Positions 1 through 8,100 of a stretch of 64,000 nucleotides of DNA are shown here, piece after piece; within the stretch, counting starts at the first letter, position 1, and each line of letters begins with the position of its first letter. The notes beneath the pieces are model-generated. The model was not told the origin of the DNA, did no database searches, and saw only the letters and a list, made by a program, of their open reading frames with translations. The stretch is from Paenibacillus macerans (GTDB lineage Bacteria > Bacillota > Bacilli > Paenibacillales > Paenibacillaceae). The position numbers were made by a program, and so were the translations under genes. Where the stretch lies: assembly GCF_900454495.1 (NCBI RefSeq), contig NZ_UGSI01000002.1, positions 1,337,001-1,401,000 of the forward strand, read 5' to 3'.

Positions 1-1
1 A

Positions 2-118
2 TTTTACGTCGATGACAATTTTGCGAAGGGGAAAACGCTGCATGAACAGCTGCAGGTTCTGCTGAAGGATTGGGAGCCGCTTGCGGAAGACTTCACGGTT
101 AATCTGCATCCGCACTAA
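2..118 (+). CDS. 3' end of a hypothetical gene (partial)
   Basis: An open frame enters from the left edge and ends at the TAA at 116-118. It encodes 38 visible residues, starting FYVDDNFAKGKTLHEQ and ending in NLHPH. The stop overlaps the ATG of the next gene (TAATG), so the two are probably translationally coupled. I recognise no family in the visible part. The call rests on the open frame and the overlap only. Confidence 0.5.
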   Translation, partial: FYVDDNFAKGKTLHEQLQVLLKDWEPLAEDFTVNLHPH

Positions 119-564
119 TGAAGCAGCGAGAGCTGGATCTCGCCGATTTCAAGGCAAACGATCAGATGATCCGGTACCATGCGCTTGCATCGATCATGGC
201 AGCGGAAGCGATTGAAGACGAACTGATCAGGCAGGGCGTGACATCGGAGACATTAAACGGCCTCGATGCCGCATCCTACCGGGTTCTGTACGATCGGCTT
301 ACAGAAGAAGTAGCCCAGTATATCGCCTTGGCTGACGATCCGGAGCGGGTAAAGCAGGAAGGGCTGGAGACTTATAATTCGTATGGAAATATGCTGAAGC
401 ATAAAATCATGCTGGTGAAAGCCTCCGCCACCGATTTGCTGCAGCGGGCCGAGCAATCGCGGACGTTCGATGAACACAACAAAGACGGCACGCCCAAGGA
501 CTATAAGAAGAAACTGCAAGAGGCTATTTTGGAATATGATGTGTTTGTCATTGGACCTGAATAA
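118..564 (+). CDS. Hypothetical protein, 148 aa, charged and helical
   Basis: The ATG overlaps the stop of the preceding frame, which suggests coupled expression. The product is soluble, without signal peptide or membrane segment, and rich in Glu, Asp and Lys, with long predicted helices around residues 15-120. I recognise no family. Neighbouring immunity-like genes at 7-11 kb and 25-28 kb make an accessory or immunity-type role conceivable, but nothing in the sequence shows it directly. Confidence 0.6.
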   Translation: MKQRELDLADFKANDQMIRYHALASIMAAEAIEDELIRQGVTSETLNGLDAASYRVLYDRLTEEVAQYIALADDPERVKQEGLETYNSYGNMLKHKIMLVKASATDLLQRAEQSRTFDEHNKDGTPKDYKKKLQEAILEYDVFVIGPE

Positions 565-593
565 GGGTTGATTCTAAGAAAGGAAGTTTTTGC

Positions 594-923
594 ATGATTA
601 TTTGGAAAGGGCTGGGAATATTAAATATCGTTATCCCAGGGGTTTTGTTTTTTATTGTCAATGGTTTAGTGTCCCTTCTGGGGCTTGACATAATAGATGC
701 CCGGCTGCCGCTGGCTTTTGTGTTCATCGTGTCGGGAGTGATTATCTGGTATATAGGAAAAGCGCTTAACGCCGATGCGGGTAAAGTGCTGGTTGATATG
801 GAAACGGGGCAACGCTACCAAATGGGATTCCGGCATAGTCTGTTTTTTATCCCTATGCATTACTGGGGCCCTATCGGCCTGGTGATAGGATTTATTTTGA
901 TTGTTGCAACGATATTTACGTAG
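594..923 (+). CDS. Small integral membrane protein, 109 aa
   Basis: The protein has three likely membrane segments: residues about 5-30, 38-56 and 85-107. A short polar loop with the sequence DMETGQRYQMG lies between the second and third. GAAAGGAAG just upstream serves as ribosome binding site. A strong hairpin terminator follows at 956. No characterised family is recognised. The segment order and the small size fit a small membrane accessory or immunity protein, but that is only a guess. Confidence 0.6.
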   Translation: MIIWKGLGILNIVIPGVLFFIVNGLVSLLGLDIIDARLPLAFVFIVSGVIIWYIGKALNADAGKVLVDMETGQRYQMGFRHSLFFIPMHYWGPIGLVIGFILIVATIFT

Positions 924-955
924 GGGTAACTTCGCTTTACATGAGCAATTCTTTG

Positions 956-998
956 AACACCACACTATGAGCAAGTTGCTTCTATTGTGGTGTTTTTC
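956..998 (+). terminator. Rho-independent terminator
   Basis: AACACCACA (956-964) pairs perfectly with TGTGGTGTT (986-994) and runs into a T-rich tail. It closes the unit that ends with the small membrane protein at 923. Confidence 0.75.
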
Positions 999-1089
999 TT
1001 TTAACGGTGAGTAGAGTCATCAGAGTGTAAGCAATTTCTAAACTAGGAGTTCGCGTCGCTCTTTCCCAAACTCCGGCTTACTTGGTCAT

Positions 1090-1185
1090 TGTTGAATGGA
1101 ATAGTTGCAAAAAGTACAGTTACTTATCCGCAAATGCTGGCACAGCGCTTGTTTAAGTGTAAAACCTGCAATTATTCCGCTATAT
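1090..1185. repeat. Possible degenerate copy of dispersed intergenic repeat family A
   Basis: The stretch has AATAGTTGCAAAAAGTAC followed by TTACTTATCCG, then ATTATTCCGCTATATTTCG in inverse orientation. These resemble the modules of the longer copies at 44061 and 53071. The match is weak and may be chance in AT-rich DNA. The rest of 999-1330 holds nothing I can interpret except two near-identical 16-mers (TATGAAATGCAATTAA and TATGATTTGCAATTAA) around 1222 and 1273. Confidence 0.35.
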
Positions 1186-1331
1186 TTCGAAGAAGAGGCA
1201 AAGAGACCAGGAAATAAATGTATGAAATGCAATTAAACTAACGATTAGGCAAATGGATATGAAGTTAGTTGTATGATTTGCAATTAATGGTCAGAGCCGA
1301 GCCGGTCAAGCACACTAAATTTTTGTTTTCG

Positions 1332-1393
1332 GAAGTGCTTATGCTCGGGATGTTTTCCTCGCGTTGCCCACTTATCTGAATAAACGAAAATAA
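1332..1393 (+). pseudogene. Remnant of a small type I (holin-like/TxpA-type) toxin
   Basis: One frame reads EVLMLGMF and, after a one-base shift, continues FLALPTYLNKRK and a stop at 1391-1393. Small hydrophobic toxins of Bacillales type I toxin-antitoxin loci typically show an LML core, a Leu/Ala-rich membrane segment and a Lys/Arg-rich end, which matches both halves. No start codon joins them in one frame and the hydrophobic core is shortened, so the gene is probably dead. The hairpin region immediately downstream has the layout seen after such toxins. The identification comes from pattern recall without alignment. Confidence 0.5.
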
Positions 1394-1510
1394 CCCGCCC
1401 AGGTTAGCTGCCAAGGGAACGGGTTATCTTCCGTATTATCTTGGAGGTTTCCCACCCAAATGTTGTGCAGGGAGCCGATGGCACTCGACTCCTTTATTTA
1501 TTGTTATCTT
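1389..1510. other. Toxin-proximal hairpin and candidate antisense RNA region
   Basis: AATAACCCG (1389-1397) pairs with CGGGTTATC (1420-1428). It is followed by GGAGGTTTCCCACCC and by a second imperfect hairpin around GGGAGCCGATGGCACTCGAC at 1470-1490. In type I loci with holin-like toxins this arrangement holds the overlapping ends of the toxin mRNA and the antisense antitoxin. An antitoxin RNA would be read from the minus strand. This is inference from layout; no promoter is clearly identifiable. Confidence 0.4.
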
Positions 1511-1606
1511 AGCATATCGCGCCGTATTACCTCAATTACACAGGTTAAAATAATTAAAAGGAACCGGAAAGCGTTGTAATTTTCTGAGAGTCAATAGTTT
1601 GGAATA

Positions 1607-1615
1607 TGTTATAAT
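1607..1615 (+). promoter_or_regulatory. Extended -10 promoter of the GntR operon
   Basis: TGTTATAAT (1607-1615) is a perfect extended -10 element, 49 bp upstream of the GntR-family start. The -35 region is poor, as is common with extended -10 promoters. It probably drives 1664-5684 or at least the regulator. Confidence 0.6.
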
Positions 1616-1663
1616 GGTTAAGAAATATTTATGTAACACTATTAATGCTTAGGGGAAAATGAA

Positions 1664-2365
1664 ATGTTAAACAAGTATAATGATATCCCGTTATATGTTC
1701 AGTTAAAAAATAAATTACGTGAAAAAATCTTAAATGGCAGTTTAAAAGAGGGTGAAGTGTTGCCTTCGGAAAATCAGTTAATGAGAGATTTCGGTATTAC
1801 ACGCAGTACCATAAGAAGAGCCGTTGAAGAATTGGTGAAAGAAGGACTTGTGGAAAAAGAACAGGGGAAAGGTGCTTTTGTAAGGCTGCGTCAAACCAAA
1901 CAGAATCTTTGGAACTTTCAAGGGTTTACCGATCTGTCCTTAAAGAAGAACCAACAACCTGTTACTAGAGTGCTGAAAAAAGAAATTGTTATAGAAAACA
2001 ATATTACCTATTTTAAACTGGAACGTGTACGTGGAACAAAGTTAAATGACAAAACAAGATGGTTGACCATCGATCAATCCATGCTTCCTCTTGAACTATT
2101 TAAAGGTATTGATCAGTTTGATTTTAATAGTACTTCTCTATATCAAACCTTACGTAAGGAATATCAAATATTTCCACATCATGTAGTTTTGGATATCAAC
2201 CCCATTATAAGCAATGATGAAATGTGCGAGAGATTGGAGCTGGACAGTCCAATTCCTTTGCTTGAGGCCAGAGGAACTGTATATAGCAAGGACGGCATGG
2301 AGATTGAAAAAATACACATTATTTATGGACCGCATTTTCAGTTTAAATTAAATCAGTATATATAA
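1664..2365 (+). CDS. GntR-family transcriptional regulator, HutC/UTRA type
   Basis: The 233 aa product has an N-terminal winged helix at residues about 5-75. It contains the GntR hallmarks IPLYVQLKNKLREKI, LPSENQLMRDFGITRST and VEKEQGKGAFV. A UTRA ligand-binding domain follows at about 90-230 and ends in EARGTVYSKDGMEIE. UTRA regulators sense small metabolites such as sugar phosphates or amino-acid derivatives. Position at the head of a hydrolase-permease-kinase cluster suggests it is the local repressor and senses the imported compound or its phosphorylated product. AGGGGAAAATGAA provides the ribosome binding site. A hairpin over its stop codon separates it from the next gene. Confidence 0.9.
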   Translation: MLNKYNDIPLYVQLKNKLREKILNGSLKEGEVLPSENQLMRDFGITRSTIRRAVEELVKEGLVEKEQGKGAFVRLRQTKQNLWNFQGFTDLSLKKNQQPVTRVLKKEIVIENNITYFKLERVRGTKLNDKTRWLTIDQSMLPLELFKGIDQFDFNSTSLYQTLRKEYQIFPHHVVLDINPIISNDEMCERLELDSPIPLLEARGTVYSKDGMEIEKIHIIYGPHFQFKLNQYI

Positions 2366-2394
2366 TACGCTTGACAGATCGTCAGGCGTATTAT
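2362..2394 (+). promoter_or_regulatory. Strong hairpin at the GntR stop codon (attenuator, terminator or operator)
   Basis: ATAATACGCTTGAC (2362-2375) pairs with GTCAGGCGTATTAT (2381-2394), with one G-U pair and a 5-nt loop. The stem includes the TAA stop. No long T tract follows, so it may be a weak terminator, or, as a palindrome upstream of the hydrolase gene, an operator for the regulator. The sequence alone does not decide. Confidence 0.6.
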
Positions 2395-2449
2395 ATTATC
2401 GTTTTAACTTGTACGAATAACCGAACGAGTTAAAAGAGGGAGGTATTTT

Positions 2450-3445
2450 ATGAAGGTACTAGGTATGTTATATGGTATGGCAATAGGAGACGCGCTTGGG
2501 ATGCCTTCTGAGCTGTGGAGCCGTAAAAAAGTGAAATCTCATTTTGGTAATATTACTGAATTTTTAGATGGTCCAAAAGAAAATGACGTTGCTTGTAATT
2601 TTACTAAAGGACAATTTACAGACGATACGACACAGGCACTGCTTATTTTAGATGCTTTAATTGAAAATGATTTTATTCCTTCAGACACTTTAATTGCTGA
2701 AAAACTCCTGAATTGGGCAATCCGAATCGATGCTTTTGAAAATAATATATTAGGTCCAAGTTCAAAAATGGCTCTCCTGGCAATTAAAGAAGGAAAAGAT
2801 GTAGAAACATTTACGAGCAAGGCGCTTACAAACGGGGCGGCAATGAGGATTGCTCCCATTGGTGCCTTATTCTCGACAGCTCAATCTAAAGAGTTAGCGC
2901 AATACGTATATGAAGTGAGTAAAGTAACTCACTCGACTGATGTATCCATCGGCGGTGCGGCCATGATTGCCTATGCTGTAAGCGCTTCAATAGAAGACAA
3001 AAACTGGGAGCAAATTATTAAGGGAGCTCTCAATATCTATGAACTGGCTTCAATGAATGGGGCGGAAACCTTTGCGGCCTCCATTCCGGAGCGCTTGAAG
3101 CTTGGCATTGAATTTGCTGATAGATACCAGGATGACGAAGAAACTTTCACACAGAAAATTTATAATGTCATTGGTTGCGGTACAATGACAAGTGAATCAG
3201 TTCCGGCTGCACTGGCGATTGCCTATTATGCGAAAGACCCGAATCGATGTGCTTTAATCTGTGCAAACCTTGGCGGAGATACCGATACGATCGGCGCGAT
3301 GGCGACTGCTATTTGCGGAGCAAAATATGGTTACGATGCGATCCGTAAAGATTGGATTGAAACCATTGATCGTGAAAATAATGTAGACTTGAAAAAATAT
3401 GCTCATTTGTTAGAATCCCATAAGTCACAATTTAAAGGGGTGTAA
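2450..3445 (+). CDS. ADP-ribosylglycohydrolase (ARH/DraG-like) family protein
   Basis: The 331 aa length is typical of the family. Metal-binding motifs are in the expected order: GMAIGDALGMPSE near the N-terminus, FTDDTTQALLILDAL at about residue 58, and GGDTDTIGAMATAICGAKYG near 275. These Asp/Thr residues bind two Mg ions in DraG-like enzymes, which cleave an N-glycosidic bond to ribose. The gene lies between its regulator and an NCS1 permease, with the next start only 4 bp after its stop. The context points to hydrolysis of a small imported N-riboside rather than of ADP-ribosylated protein; this is inference. A GGGAGG ribosome binding site precedes the ATG. Confidence 0.88.
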   Translation: MKVLGMLYGMAIGDALGMPSELWSRKKVKSHFGNITEFLDGPKENDVACNFTKGQFTDDTTQALLILDALIENDFIPSDTLIAEKLLNWAIRIDAFENNILGPSSKMALLAIKEGKDVETFTSKALTNGAAMRIAPIGALFSTAQSKELAQYVYEVSKVTHSTDVSIGGAAMIAYAVSASIEDKNWEQIIKGALNIYELASMNGAETFAASIPERLKLGIEFADRYQDDEETFTQKIYNVIGCGTMTSESVPAALAIAYYAKDPNRCALICANLGGDTDTIGAMATAICGAKYGYDAIRKDWIETIDRENNVDLKKYAHLLESHKSQFKGV

Positions 3446-3448
3446 TTC

Positions 3449-4795
3449 ATGGAGAAAGAGCAGACAATTATTCTTCAAGATGGTGAAAAAACGGGTAAAC
3501 CGCGGGATTTATTTTTTATGTGGTTTGCAGCGAACATCGGAATATTAGGAATTGTATACGGTGCAATAATTGTAAACTTCCAATTAAGCTTTTTTCAGTC
3601 GATTTTAGTCGCCCTTCTCGGGCCGTTGTCTTTTGTACTGGTCGGGTATGCGAGTTTGTCCGGACGTGACAGTGGGGCGCCAACCTTCGTCATGTCCAGA
3701 GCAGCGTTCGGCTTTAAAGGTAATTTCATACCTGCTTTAGTAGGATGGTTTGGCCAAGTAGGCTGGTTATCGGTGAATGTCACGACCGGTACTTTGGTGC
3801 TCCTGTCGATCTTTAATGAATTCGGGTTAAATACAAGCACACCTTTAAAATTTATAGCCTGGTTAATCTTTGCGGGTTTGGTATTGGCGTCCGTATCGTT
3901 TAGCCAGGAAACACTGGTTAAAGCCCAAGCTTTCTTTACTTATATTTTTGGCGGCCTGACCATTATCGTACTGGCTTTCCTCATACCGAATACGGATTGG
4001 CACCATCTTTTTGGCTTGAAGTCCGGATCATGGATTTCCAGCTTCTTGCCGGCCTTGATGTTTGTCATTATAGGAACAGGACTTACTTGGACGAAGGCGG
4101 CTTCTGATTACAGTCGCTATCAAAGCAGAAAGAATTCTTCAAGATCAATCATCTTAAATGTGACCGCAGGAGCGTTCATTCCCCTATTTCTAATTATTGG
4201 AACAGGCGTTCTATTAGCGTCCAAGGTAGATGGACTAGCGAGTGCTGAAAATCCTATAGAACTAATTGGAAGCGTTTTACCGGGGTGGATGACCATTATC
4301 TATTTAATTGCCGCGCTTGGAGGAATAACTCCTATGTGCTTTATTGGACTGAAATCATCAAGACTCATTCTTGCTTCGTTTAATTTAAAGGTTAAAGACT
4401 CCACTGCCATTTCTATTCATGCTGTCCTAATCACAATTATCCCACTTTATGTACTTGTTGTTTCCAACAACTTTATGGGAAATTTCCAAACCTTTTTAAG
4501 TTACTTAGGTATTGGTTTAGCCGCATGGATAGCTATATATTTAATTGACTATACTTTCTTAAGAAGACGCGCCGGATACAGCAAATCATTGTTGGAGGAT
4601 TCTTCGTTCAATCCGTTTAATGCTGGTGGTGTAATCGGCTGGATTTTAGGTGTCAGTGCGGCTTTGATCCTGAAGAATTTTATTGAATCCAGTTATTACA
4701 TCCCCATTACTCTATTAATCAGTGGAGGTTACTATTACATCTCCATACGAGCGAAAATTAAACAGACGAGTGAGGTTATATATGAGAAAGATTAA
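3449..4795 (+). CDS. NCS1-family nucleobase/nucleoside permease (CodB-like)
   Basis: The 448 aa protein has about twelve membrane segments. NCS1 features include the N-terminal DLFFMWFAANIGILGIVYGA, the GYASLSGRDSGAPTFVMSRAAFG-type stretch near residue 75, and the tryptophan- and glycine-rich TM3. The family imports purines, cytosine, allantoin, hydantoins and some nucleosides by cation or proton coupling. Flanking hydrolase and PfkB kinase suggest the substrate carries ribose. Spacing of 3 bp to the upstream gene and overlap with the downstream kinase mark a tight operon. Exact substrate cannot be read from the sequence. Confidence 0.9.
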   Translation: MEKEQTIILQDGEKTGKPRDLFFMWFAANIGILGIVYGAIIVNFQLSFFQSILVALLGPLSFVLVGYASLSGRDSGAPTFVMSRAAFGFKGNFIPALVGWFGQVGWLSVNVTTGTLVLLSIFNEFGLNTSTPLKFIAWLIFAGLVLASVSFSQETLVKAQAFFTYIFGGLTIIVLAFLIPNTDWHHLFGLKSGSWISSFLPALMFVIIGTGLTWTKAASDYSRYQSRKNSSRSIILNVTAGAFIPLFLIIGTGVLLASKVDGLASAENPIELIGSVLPGWMTIIYLIAALGGITPMCFIGLKSSRLILASFNLKVKDSTAISIHAVLITIIPLYVLVVSNNFMGNFQTFLSYLGIGLAAWIAIYLIDYTFLRRRAGYSKSLLEDSSFNPFNAGGVIGWILGVSAALILKNFIESSYYIPITLLISGGYYYISIRAKIKQTSEVIYEKD

Positions 4796-5684
4796 TCGTA
4801 ATAGGGTACTGCTTATTGGAGGCGTTTTCATCGATGTGATCGCGAAAGTTCAGCACGTCCCTGAAACGGGACAGGATATTCCGGGCGAAATGATTGACCG
4901 TATCGTGGGGGGATGCGCGTATAATGTGGCCAATGTTTTAAAGCAACTGGATGTCGAATATGATCTAATGGTTCCAATCGGCAGAGGAATTCACGCTGAT
5001 ATTATAAAAAAGGCGTTTAACGAAGAAGGGCATAAACTGTTCATTGAAGATTCCAGCAAGGACAATGGTTGGAGCTTATCGCTTGTAGAAGAAAGCGGGG
5101 AACGTACCTTTATTACCTTTAATGGAATCGAGGAATATTGGAAAGACGAATGGTTCAGTCAGATCCATTTTGAGGATTATCGCTATATTTATTTGACGGG
5201 TTATTCCCTTGAGGGACAAAAAGCCGATGTAATTCTTAATCGATTATCTAAGAACTCATCCGGCGGCAAAATCATCTTTGATCCGTCTCCGCGCATTTCT
5301 GTCATTAAAAAGGAGCACTTGGAAAAACTTTTTGCATTAAGGCCTATTGTGCACAGCAATCTAAGTGAAATTCTGGAGCTCACCGGCGAACCGGAGCTTG
5401 AACAAGCTGTTCGAAGATTACATCAATCCACCCAGAGTGAGGTTGTTGTTACGTTAGGACCCAAGGGCTCATTTTGTTACAACGGTGAACACATGATTAC
5501 TCTTGATGGGAAAAAGGTGCCTGTGGTTGACACAATAGGAGCTGGAGATGCCCATACAGGCGCATTTATTGCCTCATTGCTTCATGGTCAGTCTTTAGAA
5601 AAAGCATGCGAACAAGGGAATGAAGCAGCCGCACAAGCGGTACAGGTGCAAGGCGGAAAATTTAAGCTAAATCCGTTTTGCTAA
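4782..5684 (+). CDS. PfkB-family carbohydrate kinase (ribokinase-like)
   Basis: I chose the ATG at 4782, which follows GAGTGAGG at good spacing and gives 300 aa starting MRKINRNRVLLIGGVF, the normal N-terminus of the fold. A longer frame from 4722 would lie inside the permease. Motifs are GGCAYNVANVLKQL near residue 44 and the catalytic DTIGAGDAHTGAF near 250, where GAGD carries the base. The kinase would phosphorylate a sugar or nucleoside released or imported by its neighbours, for example ribose from the ARH-like hydrolase. It overlaps the permease by 14 bp, and a terminator closes the operon. Confidence 0.88.
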   Translation: MRKINRNRVLLIGGVFIDVIAKVQHVPETGQDIPGEMIDRIVGGCAYNVANVLKQLDVEYDLMVPIGRGIHADIIKKAFNEEGHKLFIEDSSKDNGWSLSLVEESGERTFITFNGIEEYWKDEWFSQIHFEDYRYIYLTGYSLEGQKADVILNRLSKNSSGGKIIFDPSPRISVIKKEHLEKLFALRPIVHSNLSEILELTGEPELEQAVRRLHQSTQSEVVVTLGPKGSFCYNGEHMITLDGKKVPVVDTIGAGDAHTGAFIASLLHGQSLEKACEQGNEAAAQAVQVQGGKFKLNPFC

Positions 5685-5715
5685 ATTAGATAGGGACGAA
5701 ATTGTTGAATCATTA

Positions 5716-5758
5716 AATCCCAATCTCTCATTTATATAACTGAGAGGTTGGGATTTTT
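5716..5758 (+). terminator. Rho-independent terminator of the riboside operon
   Basis: AAATCCCAATCTCTCA (5716-5731) pairs over its whole length with the arm at 5741-5756, with one wobble pair. The loop is short and the 3' arm ends in TTTTT. Confidence 0.9.
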
Positions 5759-5873
5759 AATAATGGAACTACCCAGCGAAAGTTCTTGAACGGTCAACAG
5801 TTTGAGGATGTTTCCATAATTATCTATAATGGGCCTTGGATGCATGATTAAGAAGGAGACAAAAGAACAAATA

Positions 5874-6611
5874 ATGAAAAAAGACGACTTTGGCAACCGA
5901 ATGAAGGGGTATGAGAACGTTTTTAGACAAACGCTTCCTCAGCGGCTCCCGGTGATCATTCGAATCGATGGCTCCCATTTTCACACCTTTACGCGGGATA
6001 TGAAAAAACCGTTCGATGAAGCGTTAATCCAAGCGTTTTGGGAGACCTGCAAGTACTTGGCGCAGAATATGATGGGCTGCAAGTTGATTTATCATCAAAG
6101 TGACGAGATATCGATTCTTTTGACCAATTATGACAAGCTAACAACACAATCCTGGTTTGAAAATAATCTGCAAAAGATGGTTTCGGTTTCGGCCTCAATG
6201 GCTACCGCAAAGTTCAATGAGGTCATTAAAGAAGCCTATCCGGATAAACCGCTGGCTACTTTTGATAGCCGGGCTTGGGTGCTTCCTCATGATGAAGTCA
6301 CTAATTATTTTCTCTGGAGACAACAAGACGCGACTAAAAACAGTATTTCGATGGTGGCTCAGGCCAACTTTCCTCACGAGGAACTGCAGGGGTTGGACGG
6401 GGGAAAACTTCAGGATAAGCTGTTCTTGGAGAAAGGCATCAATTGGAACGACTTGCCCGTTTGGCAGAAACGCGGGGCATGCATTACCAAGCAGTTCTAT
6501 AAAAAAGGGGAAGCGATTCGCAGCAAATGGGACGTAGACCTCAATACGCCGATTTTTAGTCAGGATAGAGAGTACATCAACCAATTCGTGTATTTATCAA
6601 AGGATGAATAA
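5874..6611 (+). CDS. Thg1-like 3'-5' polymerase (tRNAHis guanylyltransferase family)
   Basis: Thg1-like proteins add nucleotides to RNA 5' ends, opposite to normal polymerases. In bacteria they can repair 5'-truncated tRNAs. The catalytic motifs are present: IIRIDGSHFHTFTR at about residue 25, giving the first metal Asp, and HQSDEISILL near 75, giving the Asp-Glu pair. Length (245 aa) fits a bacterial Thg1-like protein. The start at 5874 gives MKKDDFGNRMKGYE, the usual N-terminus; AAGGAG lies rather far upstream (about 16 nt), and ATG 5844 is an alternative. A kinase gene follows 2 bp after the stop, which suggests a joint role in RNA end repair. Confidence 0.9.
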   Translation: MKKDDFGNRMKGYENVFRQTLPQRLPVIIRIDGSHFHTFTRDMKKPFDEALIQAFWETCKYLAQNMMGCKLIYHQSDEISILLTNYDKLTTQSWFENNLQKMVSVSASMATAKFNEVIKEAYPDKPLATFDSRAWVLPHDEVTNYFLWRQQDATKNSISMVAQANFPHEELQGLDGGKLQDKLFLEKGINWNDLPVWQKRGACITKQFYKKGEAIRSKWDVDLNTPIFSQDREYINQFVYLSKDE

Positions 6612-6613
6612 TT

Positions 6614-7057
6614 ATGGAATGTGTTATTTTCATCGGAATTCAGGCTTCCGGGAAATCAACATTTTACAAGGAAAAATTCTTTAAAACCCATATGAGGATA
6701 AACCTCGACATGTTAAGATCCAGGCATCGGGAGAATGTTTTTCTGGAAGCCTCCCTTCGTACCAGCCTGCCCTTTGTAGTGGATAATACGAATCCTGCCG
6801 TGGAGGATCGGAAAAAATATATCGAATTAGCTAAAAAACATAAATTTAAAATCGTGGGTTATTATTTTGAACCCAATTATGATTTATCGTATGAGCGAAA
6901 CGAACAGAGGCAAGGGAAAGAAAAGGTCGCAGAAATAGGGATCAGAAGCACATTAAAAAAATTGCAGCCCCCTTCATATAGTGAGGGATTTGACGAGCTG
7001 TATCTAGTGAAGTCGCATAGTGATGGGTTTGTGATTGAAAAGATGACAAAGGATTGA
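6614..7057 (+). CDS. P-loop kinase of the polynucleotide kinase type
   Basis: The 147 aa protein has the Walker A motif GIQASGKST at residues 8-16 and NLDMLRSRHRE, resembling the substrate-binding region of T4 Pnkp-like kinases. VVDNTNPAVEDRKKYIELA follows, typical of this AAA/zeta-like small kinase group, and then a lid with YERNEQRQGKEKV. Members phosphorylate 5'-OH ends of RNA or DNA, or other small substrates. It begins 2 bp after the Thg1-like gene, so both are almost surely one transcript. A 5'-kinase would make the 5'-phosphate that Thg1-like enzymes activate. The RNA substrate is inference. Confidence 0.82.
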   Translation: MECVIFIGIQASGKSTFYKEKFFKTHMRINLDMLRSRHRENVFLEASLRTSLPFVVDNTNPAVEDRKKYIELAKKHKFKIVGYYFEPNYDLSYERNEQRQGKEKVAEIGIRSTLKKLQPPSYSEGFDELYLVKSHSDGFVIEKMTKD

Positions 7058-7118
7058 AGGTAATGATAAGACAGAGCTATATGTTAACCAAAAAGAAATA
7101 AACGCGGAGGGGACCCGG

Positions 7119-8053
7119 ATGGAGGAGCAACCGTTATTTAGAATCCTTGTAGATGGAAAATACGGCTTCATTAACAATAAGGGAGAAATCGTGATTCCTC
7201 CTATATACAAGATGGCAAGTGATTTCTGAGGGTTTGGCCTATGTATGGAGTTTTGATAACAAAAAGGGCTATATCAATTCGAAAAATGAACTGGCGATAG
7301 AACTAACGGGAGATCATGATTATGAGGGGAATTTTGAGAATGCGCTTGCCATTGTAGGTACAAATGGTATATACGGTTGTATAAACAAAACCGGTCAGTA
7401 TGTAGTGGAGCCGATCTTTGAACGAATCATTGGGGTTAATCCCAACGGGACATTTTCAGCTTTAATCAATTGGAAAAGCGGGACTATATGATCTGCAGAG
7501 TAATGCAATTATCGAGCCTGATTATTATGATTTTATTGATGCCTTTTCGGATGGATTAGCTTTTGTATCTTTAGAGGGTAAAGATGGATATATGGATGAA
7601 ACAGGAAATGTAGTGATTCCTCCGCAATTTTCGTCCGTTTCCCCGTTTTCCGAAGGATTGGCCGGTGTCTCGATCGATGGAGACAAATATGGGTTTATCA
7701 ATAAACTCGGGGAATTCGTAATCCCGCCCCAATACTACCAGGTTAAAGATTTTAGTGAAGGTCTGGCGGGGTTTCGCTTCAAGACAGGAGGGAAGTGGGG
7801 GTACTTGAACAGCTTGGGAGAAGCCGTGATCAGACCCAAATTTCAAACCGTGTGGGCATTCGTTGACGGATTGGCTCCGGTGGAAAGTAAAGACAGGTAC
7901 GGTTATATCGACAGAAAAGGGCGATATGTTTTGAAAAATGTGTTTAATACTGCACACGAATTGAAAAGTGGACTCGGTTTGGTCACTTATGATGGCGAGT
8001 GGGGTTACATTGATCGGTACGGTCACTGGGTATATAAACCTAACCCGGGTTAA
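7119..8053 (+). pseudogene. WG-repeat protein gene, broken by two frameshifts
   Basis: Three frames together encode a run of WG (beta-propeller-like) repeats. Examples are GKYGFINNKGEIVIPPIY, GYINSKNELAIE, YGCINKTGQYVVEPIFE, DKYGFINKLGEFVIPPQY, GKWGYLNSLGEAVIRPKF and RYGYIDRKGRYV. The first frame starts at ATG 7119 and stops at 7227-7229, where the expected SDF-SEGLAYV junction lacks two bases. The second frame ends near 7490 at a GGG run; deleting one G restores GLYDLQSNAIIEPDYYDF and the third frame to 8053. About 310 aa would result. WG-repeat proteins are of unknown function and often near secretion or immunity loci. Real decay and sequencing error cannot be separated here. Confidence 0.8.
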
Positions 8054-8100
8054 CGCAGGGGCCAAAGATATGGATTTGTTGGAAGAAGGAGACTAGTCGA

